DNA of 64,000 nucleotides from Acidithiobacillus ferrooxidans ATCC 23270 (lineage in GTDB: Bacteria; Pseudomonadota; Gammaproteobacteria; Acidithiobacillales; Acidithiobacillaceae), in the NCBI RefSeq assembly GCF_000021485.1, contig NC_011761.1, forward strand, positions 1,952,001 through 2,016,000, read 5' to 3'. A model generated the notes under the pieces. The model had not been told where the DNA came from. It saw only the letters and a list, made by a program, of their open reading frames with translations, and made no database searches. Made by a program: the position numbers and the translations under genes. Below, piece after piece: positions 41,963 to 51,600 of this stretch (the first letter of the stretch is position 1; every line of letters starts with the position of its first letter).

Positions 41963-42242
41963 CCAGGCCCTGTGGAAGATGACCACGTCTGGGGATTGCT
42001 GAGCGAATTAAATCATCACTTGATTTGGTTTGCCGACAAAACGCAATTTTTGCGGAAGGAATAATCTGCCAGGAAGACGTTGGCATAGAACCCAGGTGTA
42101 TCATGCGATCTACGCTACGATGCGGAAGATATTTTTGCACTACAAGAGCAGAGGGGGGATTTACGTCATCCTATTTCGCCCAGCGGACCCGAGATGCCAA
42201 GATATCTTCCGCGTCGTGTTGTGATGGAATTGGGAGGGTGCC
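41963..42242. other. Intergenic region with long inverted repeat
   Basis: No gene is supported in these 280 bases. GCGGAAGATAT (42122-42132) and its exact complement (42202-42212) are 69 bases apart, extending to 14 bp with one G-T pair. The arms could form a long-range stem or be the ends of a small element. A good ribosome site (GGGAGG) precedes the next gene. Confidence 0.4.
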
Positions 42243-42515
42243 ATGCTGGAGGAGTACTTAATAGGGGTGTTATTGCTCATGTTCATCGCATTAGCGGGGT
42301 GGGTCTGGCACGACGGTCACCGTCATTTACAGATCTTACGCAAACATGCACTCCGAAAAAAGCGGATAAGTTTACGAAACGCACAGATTATGATCGCCAA
42401 CATCTCCTCCGGGGAGAAGCGGCTCAGTTCTTCCTTTTTCGGTTATCACCGGGAATCCAGACGGATTGGACGATTAAAAAAGTTCGATAGGAAATCTGTG
42501 GAAAAGCAGGCGTAG
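42243..42515 (+). CDS. Small membrane-anchored basic protein
   Basis: A 90-residue protein with one N-terminal hydrophobic helix (YLIGVLLLMFIALAGWVW), then a strongly basic and Ser-rich tail (LRKHALRKKRISLRN and ESRRIGRLKKFDRKS). The ribosome site GGGAGG is 6 bases upstream. No family was recognised. It lies in a run of small membrane ORFs between the PII gene and the CPA1 antiporter. Confidence 0.55.
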   Translation: MLEEYLIGVLLLMFIALAGWVWHDGHRHLQILRKHALRKKRISLRNAQIMIANISSGEKRLSSSFFGYHRESRRIGRLKKFDRKSVEKQA

Positions 42516-42716
42516 AGCTTATGCCTATGAGATGATTGATTATAATGATACCATGCCCATATACCATCCTCGTCAGGGTACTTGATGGCTCACATGGACA
42601 TGGAGGCTGGAACTTGCGGGCCGTTCGCTAACGGTTATCCGGTCATTGCCCTTTACTCGGATGTGCTGCGGTCCTTATGGCTGTCTTTCACCTTTCATGA
42701 ATAGTGTGCAGGAACA
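42516..42716. other. Leader region of the CPA1 antiporter
   Basis: This 201-base gap contains a TATAAT at 42541-42546 and a 39-codon frame (42585-42704) beginning MAHMDMEAGTC with AGGG upstream. Neither is conserved evidence of a gene; the promoter is plausible for the antiporter gene. Confidence 0.3.
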
Positions 42717-43910
42717 ATGATACCGGAAACTACCATACTCTATCTCTTTATGGCGGCCTCATTGCTGTCGGTACTGGCGAACCGCTTTCACATTCCCTAT
42801 ACCGTTGCACTGGTGCTGGGCGGCTTGGTGCTGGAGACGTTACACCTGTTTCGGGCGCCGGTACTGACCCATGATCTGGTATTCGCCCTCTTTCTGCCCG
42901 GGTTGATTTTTGAGTCTGCCTACCATCTCTCCTCCGGCGCCCTGTGGCGTGACCGTCTCGCCATATTCGGCCTGGCGGTGCCGGGTGTGCTTATTTCCAT
43001 AATCGTGACCGCTTTCATGTTTCTCTGGAGCAGACAATATCTGCCCGATTCATCGAATGTGGTCATGCCCGTCAGTGTCGCGCTGGTATTCGGCGCCGCT
43101 GTGGCGGCCACCGACCCGATTTCTGTGGTCTCCATATTTCGCAAACTGCAGGCGCCCGCACGGTTGACCCTTATAGTAGAGAGTGAAAGTCTGCTTAACG
43201 ATGGTACGGCTATCGTCTTTTTTAGCCTTTTCCTTGCGCTGGCGGAAGGCAAAACGGTATCCGCTTCGGCACTGGGCATTCAATTTTTCGCAATGGTCGG
43301 CGGTGGCGCGCTGGTGGGCGTGGTCATTGGCTGGCTGAGTTCCGAAATCATCAAACGCGTCAATGATGGCATGGTCGAAATCACCATCACCATTCTCGCG
43401 GCCTATGGCAGTTTTCTCGTTGCGATGCAGCTCGACTATTCCGGCGTCATCAGTACCGTCGTCGCCGGGCTGATCTGCGGCAATTACGGGGCCAAACAAG
43501 GGATGACGGCATCCGTTAAAATGGCGGTCCACACGTTCTGGGAATATATCGGTTTTGCCCTGAATTCAATCATCTTTCTACTCGTCGGTTTCACCATCCA
43601 CTTGCCTGACCTGCTCGGTATCTGGCCCTTGATTCTGGCCGCTTATGTAGCGGCCACCTTTGCCAGAGCCGCGGTCATTTACGGGATGAGCGGATTATTG
43701 AGTCGCACGCGGGCCAGGATACCTCCTGCCTGGAATTTTGTGCTGGTCTGGGGCGGCATCCGCGGGGCGCTGTCCATGGTGCTGGCCCTGAGTCTTCCGC
43801 ATGACTTTCCCCATCGCTCCCTGCTGATTAACCTGGTTTTTGGCGTCGTATTACTGACCATCCTGATTCAGGGACTGAGCATTTCGCCGCTGGCACGGAG
43901 GGTGTCCTGA
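42717..43910 (+). CDS. CPA1 family Na+(K+)/H+ antiporter
   Basis: A 397-residue membrane antiporter with about twelve segments. The ion-binding core VAATDPISVVSIFRKL (TM V) and IVESESLLNDGTAIVFF (TM VI) match NhaP/NHE-type CPA1 proteins, as does VLVWGGIRGALSMVLALSLP. It lacks the long C-terminal regulatory tail of many CPA1 members. It probably exports Na+ or K+ for protons. A 42-base piece of this gene's 3' region (39 identities) occurs at 56321-56362, indicating another copy once existed nearby. Confidence 0.93.
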   Translation: MIPETTILYLFMAASLLSVLANRFHIPYTVALVLGGLVLETLHLFRAPVLTHDLVFALFLPGLIFESAYHLSSGALWRDRLAIFGLAVPGVLISIIVTAFMFLWSRQYLPDSSNVVMPVSVALVFGAAVAATDPISVVSIFRKLQAPARLTLIVESESLLNDGTAIVFFSLFLALAEGKTVSASALGIQFFAMVGGGALVGVVIGWLSSEIIKRVNDGMVEITITILAAYGSFLVAMQLDYSGVISTVVAGLICGNYGAKQGMTASVKMAVHTFWEYIGFALNSIIFLLVGFTIHLPDLLGIWPLILAAYVAATFARAAVIYGMSGLLSRTRARIPPAWNFVLVWGGIRGALSMVLALSLPHDFPHRSLLINLVFGVVLLTILIQGLSISPLARRVS

Positions 43911-44009
43911 ATTTATGTAAACGGAGTTTTCATTTATTAACCAGACCCTTAAATACCCGGCATAATGGGCAGAAGGGTGCCGAAAATAGCTGGAGACTAA
44001 ACGCTTACG

Positions 44010-44174
44010 ATGATCTATCTTGCAGAAGGAATTTTTGTGCTCGGTGGGATATTCCTGCTGTGGTACAGGATCGACGGAATTGTCAGCAAGCTTCGGCGCG
44101 AAAGGGTCAGGAAGGCGGAGTATAGCTGGGCGGTAACACATCCTGACTGTGCTTTTCAGATGAAACCTATTTGA
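44010..44174 (+). CDS. Shortened paralogue of the small membrane protein at 41245
   Basis: This 54-residue ORF (LAEGIFVLGGIFLLWYRIDG, then RRERVRKAEYSWAVTHP) matches residues 10-56 of the protein at 41245, both in protein and in DNA. It then ends early at QMKPI. It is a duplicated and truncated gene, or a compact functional version. Its last 8 bases overlap the 3' end of the convergent DsbG-like gene. Confidence 0.5.
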   Translation: MIYLAEGIFVLGGIFLLWYRIDGIVSKLRRERVRKAEYSWAVTHPDCAFQMKPI

Positions 44175-44772
44175 AATAGGGCAACATGGCAACCAACCTG
44201 CGCCTGGATATCAATCCCATAGCTATTTTAATCCTGCCGCCTTCAGTCCGGTATATAATGGCGGGTGTTCCTGTTACGCCCAATGACCTGATAATAAGAA
44301 GATTATCATGAAGCCTGATTCTCGTCGACGCGCTGGCTGTTACTGTCGGCAGGGTGCTAGTATTTTCGCTACGAAAGGCATCACCAACGATATTTTCAAA
44401 ATGCTGCAACGCAAACAGTGGATGTGAGGCCTGCAACCATGCCGCCGCTTCCCCCTGACTTCCGGGAGTCAAGATCGCTACTGGTATATACCGCACGGTT
44501 AGTTTCCCGGATTCAATCAGGGGGATCTCATTTTCATATAGTACGTGACAATATGGACAATTCGGATCCTGAACATCATATATAACCGGACCATGCGTTC
44601 CGTCCTGAATATAGGTAACACGATGCCGCAATATTTGCGTCCATAATATATGTGCTTTGCTCCCACCATGCGGCGCATCACCGGCCATGGCAACGCTCAT
44701 GCTCATCAAACACAACACACAGAACATCAGAAATGAGTTCATGATATTCTGGATGCCGCTATCATTCGTCAT
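44167..44772 (-). CDS. DsbC/DsbG-like thiol:disulfide interchange protein
   Basis: About 201 residues. A signal peptide (FLMFCVLCLMSMSVAMA) targets the periplasm. The thioredoxin-fold active site is DPNCPYCHVLY (CxxC), and the cis-Pro loop is GVTGTPAII. The N-terminal dimerisation domain of DsbC/DsbG is very short, so it may be monomeric and act as an oxidase or reductase for a specific partner. The start is GTG/ATG at 44775/44772; the Shine-Dalgarno is weak. It is downstream of a lipoprotein gene, probably in one operon. Confidence 0.85.
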   Translation of the reverse strand: MTNDSGIQNIMNSFLMFCVLCLMSMSVAMAGDAPHGGSKAHILWTQILRHRVTYIQDGTHGPVIYDVQDPNCPYCHVLYENEIPLIESGKLTVRYIPVAILTPGSQGEAAAWLQASHPLFALQHFENIVGDAFRSENTSTLPTVTASASTRIRLHDNLLIIRSLGVTGTPAIIYRTEGGRIKIAMGLISRRRLVAMLPYFK

Positions 44773-44886
44773 CACAACTATCCGGCATGACTGCCCATAT
44801 CACAAAATTGCATATCAAAGTCTGCTCCGCATCATTTGCCTGGTCCACGTCGAGCATTACAGAACCATGGCAAACACTGCTATGGC

Positions 44887-45327
44887 CTACCTGCCACCGA
44901 CGTTGAAACGGCACAACCGCCCGGAACCGGCAGGATAAATTTCCGATATTCTTATCCATCTCTCATTGTCGGCCATTTGAATCTTGACGATTGGCCGTCT
45001 TATCTTGACCACCATACCGCACTGGGACATATCACCGATTTTGAGATTCTCACGAAACCTCACTGTCTCGGCAGAAGTATTTCCTTCAGAGCGGGGTATT
45101 TCTGATTTTTGTGTGTCAACAACCTGAGGTGCATGATCGGTTATCTCGTTGGACTGGTTTACAGCAATCGGCTTTTTTTCTGCTGGTATGGCGGAGATTT
45201 TTTGGAGATCCTGCTGCGATGCGAGCCCCTTATAATAATCAGCCTGGCCATTGTCCTCGGACATTGCGCATCCGGAGAGCAGTTGCACAACAATAAGCGC
45301 CATGATTACTTCAGCTATCCTTGCCAT
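44887..45327 (-). CDS. Putative lipoprotein
   Basis: About 146 residues from ATG 45327, which has AAGGA at 7-base spacing. The lipobox LLSGC ends a typical lipoprotein signal. A charged, Gln/Ser-rich linker leads to a C-terminal domain with SQCGMVVKIRRPIVKIQMAD...IYPAG..RLCRF, containing two Cys that could form a disulfide. The DsbG-like gene is 114 bases downstream on the same strand, so the lipoprotein may be its client. No family was identified. Codon use is more AT-rich than the window average. Confidence 0.6.
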   Translation of the reverse strand: MARIAEVIMALIVVQLLSGCAMSEDNGQADYYKGLASQQDLQKISAIPAEKKPIAVNQSNEITDHAPQVVDTQKSEIPRSEGNTSAETVRFRENLKIGDMSQCGMVVKIRRPIVKIQMADNERWIRISEIYPAGSGRLCRFNVGGR

Positions 45328-45760
45328 CTTAATTTCCTTATAATGCAATATTTATATGTTACTAAGGATGGTATTCCATATTTCTTCGAGCCGGGTTTTA
45401 CACTAATAGCCTGGATATTTTCCGGCAATCCTCCTGCCCGACCAGATTCGACAGATGACGCCATCACCATAGCGAACCTTACGGCACCCGCAACTGCTGC
45501 GCAAGCAGCCCCACAGCGCCCTCCATCGCGGCGTCTCCGGGCTCAGCCTTAAAAACTCCCCCGCAGGTCATGACGCCTCCTCGCAGCACGCAGAGCATGG
45601 TGATGCGAAACGGAGCATGGGACACCCCACCACATCTCCCCTACTGCATATGTATAAGCGAGATCTTGCCATACTTCAAGTGAACCGCTGGCATACACAA
45701 GCATAATCGTATAATTTACGAAGAATAACAGTAAATCATGTAGCGCCAATACAGGTTTCC

Positions 45761-45782
45761 GTGATCCCCTTTCGGGGATCAC
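45761..45782. other. Perfect 9-bp hairpin
   Basis: GTGATCCCC and GGGGATCAC flank a TTTC loop. There is no adjacent T tract. It lies downstream of the minus-strand terminator and may be a second, weak transcription barrier or an operator. Confidence 0.4.
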
Positions 45783-45809
45783 CCTTGGAGCATTTCTGCC
45801 TGGATATAC

Positions 45810-45836
45810 AAAAAAGCCGGGGGGAATCCGCCCGGC
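45810..45836 (-). terminator. Rho-independent terminator after the OprB gene
   Basis: On the minus strand GCCGGG pairs with CCCGGC around a short loop and is followed by TTTTTT. It lies 119 bases beyond the OprB-like stop and would end the propeller-OprB transcript. Confidence 0.8.
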
Positions 45837-45954
45837 AAACAAGGAGAAGGTACTACACGACAACGCTAAATAAGACGAGGTTCCTTACCCGTGATCTGGA
45901 CGCCGGACTTGGGCAACCATTCGATATAATCATATAAATGCAGAATTCATTTTA

Positions 45955-47076
45955 CTAGGAAAAAGTGACATGCAGGCGCACGATACCGACCAGCGCATTC
46001 TGGTATATTGCGCTGGGATGGACGACATACTGAATGTCTGTTTGTAGATATAACCGACGGATTATCCGCGCAGAATAATATCCCTCAAAGTCTGTCTCCG
46101 CATTATAAGGAGCGCCCCTCAACCATGCCCGGGCCATGCCGATACCCGCACTATCCCCCGGGCGCACCGCCCAGAAGTGTTTCAGGCGCAACCCGGCACC
46201 CATATACCAAGGCAGAAGATTCACCGGATTAGGCGCAGCTTCGAACTCCAAAAAACTGCCCCAATCCATACCGTCCATCTCCCAGCGATATTCTCCCGTG
46301 GTATACATACCACTAGTGTCATTACCCAGCGTTGCCTGATACTGTGGCAACTGGCGGTTACGCCACCCGCCCACTTTCACCGTATATTTTCCATCACCCA
46401 GAGAACCACTCTTGTCGGCCTCCAGCCAGATCATGTTTCCACGATGCGTAGGATCCTTGAAAGGATGAATGGCATCTCCCTCGAAAATGCCGGCCATTCC
46501 CGTCCAGCCGTCAGCGCTATAGCTTCCCATCACTCCAAGGCTGGAAAATGGGTAAGAAGAAGCTCCTGGAACATTGATTCCCATAGCGGAGCCAAACCCA
46601 TAAGAAACATTCAGGAAATTACTCGCTACACCGGTGGAATCGAAATAATCATTGGCACTGATGAGTCCTGCCCTCAACGTGGCATTATCTATATTTTGCC
46701 GGTAGTACAGTTGATAGAACGCGCCCCGATTAAGCCCGGTAAAGGCATTAACCCCTTGGGTATCGCCCACGTAGTGCTCCGGATTGCCATTCTGAATGGC
46801 CAGAAACTGTGCGACGAATCGCCCGCCGGTCCACCAACCGGCGCGACGGGTATTGAAGGCAAAACCCGCCCTAGCCGTAGCATTACCCACGGCGCCCGGG
46901 GCGATTCCTCCGGAGAAATTGTCGATACCCTCCAGACTGAGGTGCAGATTCCAGGAAACCGCCGAGCGCAGATTGTTCGCCTCGGCTATGGATGGCGATG
47001 CCGACAGGCAGGTTAAAGCAAGTGCTACCAGGCAAACTGGACGACATGCGCGACACCGGTTATATAAATCATTCAT
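45955..47076 (-). CDS. OprB-type outer-membrane porin
   Basis: A 373-residue exported barrel protein. The signal peptide (VALALTCLSASPSIAEA) is followed by OprB-family features: LRAGLISANDYFDS.GVASNFLN, FGSAMGINVPG, WYMGAGLRLKHFW, DFEGYYSARI and LYLQTDIQYVVHPSA, with terminal RLHVTFS. OprB porins pass sugars or other small solutes. It lies 12 bases downstream of a periplasmic beta-propeller gene and shares its transcript and terminator. Confidence 0.87.
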   Translation of the reverse strand: MNDLYNRCRACRPVCLVALALTCLSASPSIAEANNLRSAVSWNLHLSLEGIDNFSGGIAPGAVGNATARAGFAFNTRRAGWWTGGRFVAQFLAIQNGNPEHYVGDTQGVNAFTGLNRGAFYQLYYRQNIDNATLRAGLISANDYFDSTGVASNFLNVSYGFGSAMGINVPGASSYPFSSLGVMGSYSADGWTGMAGIFEGDAIHPFKDPTHRGNMIWLEADKSGSLGDGKYTVKVGGWRNRQLPQYQATLGNDTSGMYTTGEYRWEMDGMDWGSFLEFEAAPNPVNLLPWYMGAGLRLKHFWAVRPGDSAGIGMARAWLRGAPYNAETDFEGYYSARIIRRLYLQTDIQYVVHPSAIYQNALVGIVRLHVTFS

Positions 47077-47088
47077 GTGCCGTCCCCA

Positions 47089-48276
47089 TCACTGGCCAAT
47101 GGCTACCAAGGCCCCGCCGCTGGTGCCGACATAGACGCTGTCGCCCTTGGGGACGGGGCGGGTGACCACATTCTTGCTATGATAGGTCCACACCAAGCCC
47201 CCGCTCTGTGCATTGAATGCCATAATTTTGTGATCATTTACCTTAAGTACAGCGTCGCCCTTCCAAAGTGTCGGTTGTGACTTTGGAATACCATGCAACT
47301 CACTGCGCCAAAGTACTTTTCCGGTTGTTGCGGAAAGACCCAGCATATTTCCGTCCCTTGAGGCAACAACCACGATTTGCTTGGCCATGATCGGAGCGTA
47401 GGCCGTGTAGTCGGCCATCCGGGTATACCATAGTTGCTTCCCAGTTTTAGCGGAGAGGGCATAAACGCCGCGATCCCCGGCCCCTGATGCAATAAAGGCA
47501 CTGTCATGCCAGATGAGTGCAGTGGTATTAATGGGCCCGCTGGTCGTAAAATTCCATAACGATGTGCCGGTCGTTGTAGAGTACGCATGTACGGTACCAC
47601 CCCGATTACCGATGATCACTTCATGCTTCCAAACGGCGGGTTGCGCCATGAAGCCATAACCGGTCTTCCGTTGCCAACGAATTTTCCCGGTTTTGTCGAA
47701 GAGCCCATAAACACTATGATCGGCGGAACCAAAAATGACGGTATGATCCACCACTACCGGTGCCGTCAATTTGGCGCCATCTCCCGTAAATGCCCATAAC
47801 CGGCGGTTCGGAATATTCCCGACCGGGTAAAAGGCATACAGGCTGTGACCATCCGTCTGTGCGAAAAGCAAATGATGCTCATAATGTGTGAGATGACTGC
47901 ACATGCACTCCGGAGGCTCATGTCTGGTGTAGTCCCATATCAACTTGCCAGTTTTGGCCTCGATCGCCCGTAGATAATGGGTGCTGCCCATGTCAGACGC
48001 AACCCAAACCTGTCCATGACCCACGGTCAGGGGCATTAGAATTGTCCCACCGGTCATGAACCGCCAAAGAATTTTCCCATTTTTCGCCGAGAAGACATTG
48101 GGGCCTTTGGATTGAGCCGTATCGAAATAAACTACGCCATCGGCTACTCGAGGTGGGTTGTAGATCGGCGCATGGACATCCACCGACCACTGCACCGGCA
48201 CACCGGCCATGGCTGGCGACGCCACCAGTGACGAAAAGATCATCGTTGCCAAAGCAATATTAAATCTAAACCGCAT
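47089..48276 (-). CDS. Exported PQQ-type beta-propeller protein
   Basis: A 395-residue periplasmic protein. The signal peptide is LATMIFSSLVASPAMA. The mature part has about seven repeats of the pattern (A/S)xxTGKxLW (KNGKILW, KTGKLIW, KTGKIRW, TTGTSLW, KTGKQLW, TTGKVLW, QSGGLVW), typical of PQQ-like propellers such as BamB. Catalytic residues of quinoprotein dehydrogenases and a heme motif are not seen, so it is probably a binding or scaffold protein. RHEPPECMCSHLTHYEHH is an unusual Cys/His cluster in one blade that might bind metal. AAGGAGG precedes the ATG. Confidence 0.85.
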   Translation of the reverse strand: MRFRFNIALATMIFSSLVASPAMAGVPVQWSVDVHAPIYNPPRVADGVVYFDTAQSKGPNVFSAKNGKILWRFMTGGTILMPLTVGHGQVWVASDMGSTHYLRAIEAKTGKLIWDYTRHEPPECMCSHLTHYEHHLLFAQTDGHSLYAFYPVGNIPNRRLWAFTGDGAKLTAPVVVDHTVIFGSADHSVYGLFDKTGKIRWQRKTGYGFMAQPAVWKHEVIIGNRGGTVHAYSTTTGTSLWNFTTSGPINTTALIWHDSAFIASGAGDRGVYALSAKTGKQLWYTRMADYTAYAPIMAKQIVVVASRDGNMLGLSATTGKVLWRSELHGIPKSQPTLWKGDAVLKVNDHKIMAFNAQSGGLVWTYHSKNVVTRPVPKGDSVYVGTSGGALVAIGQ

Positions 48277-48630
48277 GGGAATACCTCCTTAGGGGTTGGA
48301 TGCACGCTAGTAACAACTAATTTTTTTCTATGTAACTCGAAGGAATTTTACACGCTATGCAGCCCGTGATGCATGCGGCAAATTGTCGCACCGGCGCGCA
48401 GGATTTATATGCCATAATATTTAAGATTATCTGAATACGCTAAATAAACGTTCCGCTCTCCTCGCGGGCGTCTCCGGCTCCACGCACCATTGAGCCACAC
48501 CCGCCTTGTTCGATTACGGAATTTGAGTAGGTGGTTTGTGTTGACCGAACGGCCAAGAACAATGCATTGATCAAATCACTGTAGAAAATAATAATACAGC
48601 TCAGTAGCCGCAACCCAAGGGAAGCCAACG
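48277..48630. other. Divergent intergenic region
   Basis: These 354 bases separate the propeller and alpha-2-macroglobulin genes. The left part is AT-rich. A TTGATC (48568) near AATAAT suggests a promoter toward the right. A 79-codon minus frame here has poor codon bias and is not believed. Nothing else was recognised. Confidence 0.3.
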
Positions 48631-51600
48631 ATGCCGCAACGTAAAAGCAGTCGCCGGATTGTACTGACAGCAGCAGCATTGTTGATTGCGGCCATGGGCT
48701 TTGCCGCCTGGGCCTTCACCGGCAAGGGTTCATCAGGCTCTCAGCCCGCCGCGCCGGTTGCCGGCGCCACGTCCGCACTGGCAACCCGGAGCGCGGCGAT
48801 GCCCCAATCCCCGACCCAACGCAGTGACAACACCCCAGCCACCCCTGAGGCATTGCCTACGGCACTGACGAACTCCGCGAGCAATGGTGCTACGCTTCCC
48901 TTGGTCAACCTGTCCCGCGCCCTGCCCGGTTTGGGGAACGATGCGCAGACTTATGCCAGTGATCTGGAGTCCTCCAAGCTGGGGCACAGCTTCCGTGCGG
49001 CAGGCCGGGCCAATGACCAGGCGATTCGCGCGGCCCTGAAAGCTGGCGACACGGCCAAGGCCGCACGCCTCCAAACCCAGCACGAAGCCTGGAAAAAGCA
49101 GCAACGTACCCATGCCCTGGACACAGCGGAAAAGGCTTACGCCCGCGGGCGACTGGTCATCGGCCGTCGCCGCCTACCAACAACGTATCGCCCTTGGCAA
49201 CAACGGCAATCCGCAGATCTGGTGGCACTTGGCCAACGCCATCCGCAAGAATGGCGCGCCCTTCGAGAAAGATATCGCTTACGCCGCCTACCTCGCTTAT
49301 GAGCGCGCCATTCAGCAGCGCAAACCCGATGTCGCCATACTGCTTCCCGCCCTGAATCTCTTGCGGCAAACTCTGGCGGCGCGCGGTAATCACCTGGGCG
49401 AAATTCATTTGCTGGAAGCCATGTACCGCACTTATCCCGCGGATGCGCGGATTGCCGCCGATTTGAAAAAAACGGTCATGACCTATGGCTTCCAGGTGCA
49501 AAGTGTGACCCCGGATGCCAACCAGTTCCCAACCCGCACCTGCGTGAAGTTTACCGCCCCGCTCTCCGAGGCACCGGATTTTCATGCCAGTAACTGGGTA
49601 ACCTTTTCCCCCGTCCGGCCCCATGCGGCGGTGGTCCGTGAGAACGGCGGCATCTGCGTCACCGGTCTGCCTGCGGGCAGCAGCACGCAGACGCATATCC
49701 GGGCAGGCCTGCCCGCCATTGCCGGAGCGGTCATGACGGCGGCGAAAAGCATTACGTTGACCCTGCCCAATCGCTCACCAAGCATCATCTCCGATACCGG
49801 CCGCTTTATCATTCCGGCATCACTGCCACCGGCGGTAGGTTTTTCCAGCGTCAATATTTCACGGGTCAAACTGCAGATCAATCGGGTGCCGGAACGCGCC
49901 CTGCTGGCTTTCGTCGCCAATCACCCGTTGCTGAATCAGGACAGCGACGAATCCACCCTGAACAACCAGAACAGCCTGACGGTCTGGCGCGGAACGGCAG
50001 ACATCCCGCATTTCACGCAGAACCAGTTGATGCACACGATATTGCCCCTGCCCAAAATCCTTCAGAAGCCGGGGCTCTACGCGATCCAGATCGGCCCCGG
50101 AGACGGCACGCCCAATGCCAACGGCAGCCTCAACACCGTGCAACTGGTGTTGCGCACCAACCTGGCACCGACAGTCTGGCAGGGGCGTAATGGCTTGTAT
50201 GTGCAGATGCGCCGTTATACCGACGCCAGCCCCTGGAGCGGCGTCAAAGTCGAACTCATCGCCCAGGACAACGATATCCTGCAAACGGTGCGGACCAACA
50301 GCGACGGCATCGCCGTCTTTCCGAAACCCATCCTGCAGGGCAGCGGCGGACAGAGTCCAGCGGCGCTGCATATTTATGGTCCCGGTAACGAGTTCACCCT
50401 CTTTAACCTGCAGGGATCGCCGCTGAATCTGTCCGGACGCGGCATCTCCGGGCGAACGGCCCTGAAACCGGTCAGCCCTTTCCTGTGGCTGGACCGCGGT
50501 ATTTATCGTCCCGGCGAGACGGTGCATGTGGCGGCCCTTTATCGCAGTGCTGCCGGCAGACCGCTGGACTTGCCTTTGCACCTCATCGTCCGCCGGCCCG
50601 GCGGGCAGGTTTTCCTGGACACTGTCCCCAAACTGTCTGACGACGACGCCATCGCCGTGCCCGTCAAACTGCCCTTGGCGGCGCAGGATGGTAACTGGAG
50701 CGTGAGCCTGGCCACCGGCGTACGTGAGTCCGCTCTGGCGAAGGAGACCTTTACGGTATCCGCCTTTGTACCGCCGACCCTGGCCGTCGAGCTAGGCAAC
50801 GCCAAGGCCATTCCGGCGGGCCAACAGGTGCAGTGGCCGGTACATGTGCGTTATCTCTATGGTGCCCCCGGCGCCCATCTGTCGGGCACAGCGCGGATCA
50901 GCCTGAGCAACGGCTCTACCCCTTATCCGCAATGGCAGCACTACCATTTCGGCCTGCATGGCGAGGTGTTTACGGCACCGGTGCAAGAGCCCACGTTGCC
51001 GGAAACCGACGCCACGGGCCTCACTCAAGTACCCATTGACCTGAAGAAAATACCGGACAGCACCCGTTTTCTGGAGGCGCATGTGGCGGTCTCCATCAAC
51101 GAGCCCTCCGGCCGCCCGGTGAACAGTCGCATCATTCTGCCCGTCACGCCGGATCATCCCCTCATCGGCATCGAAAACGGCTTCCGGGATGAAACCGTAA
51201 CCGCGGGGAAATTACCGGTTTTTCACATCGCGGCGGTAGCCCCCGATGGCAAGGCCAAGGTCATGCCGGTGCAGATCCAGGTGGTCCGGCAGTCTTCCGA
51301 GTGGAATATCTCCCTACATAATGGAGTGGCCAGTTGGGGCTATACCTATATCAACCATCCGGTGCTGACCAAGGATGTAACCTTGCCAGCCGGTCAACCA
51401 TATGCCCTGCAATTACCCGTGCTGGATTATGGCCGTTACCGCCTGCGAGTGATTGAAGCCCACGGCGGCCTGGCCGCCAGTTCGGTGATTTTTTACTCCG
51501 GCTGGCAGACCAGCGGCAATCCGGGGGCGCCCCAGCGGGTTTCCGTGCGCAGCGGTGCGGCGGAATATGCCGCGGGCAGCACGGCCGATATCCATGTCTC

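Larger units (their letters stand above)
45328..45954. other. Gene-poor region between lipoprotein and OprB genes
   Basis: In these 627 bases no large gene is convincing. A 30-codon minus-strand frame at 45479-45571 (MTCGGVFKAEP, then EGAVGLLAQQLRVP) has GAGGAGG upstream and good codon bias and may be a small gene or gene end. The 104-residue minus frame at 45549-45863 spans hairpins and looks spurious. Confidence 0.35.

Noticed and set aside
45549-45863. 104-codon minus-strand frame
   Set aside because: It runs through a perfect hairpin and the terminator stem, has no ribosome site and no coding bias.
47089-48276. PQQ-dependent dehydrogenase
   Set aside because: Length is too short, and neither a disulfide-ring motif, catalytic Asp context nor heme site was seen.
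48400-48425. TTTATA-like sequence near 48410 as a third KdpE site
   Set aside because: The second half-site reads TAATAT and the flanks do not match the 18-base core.
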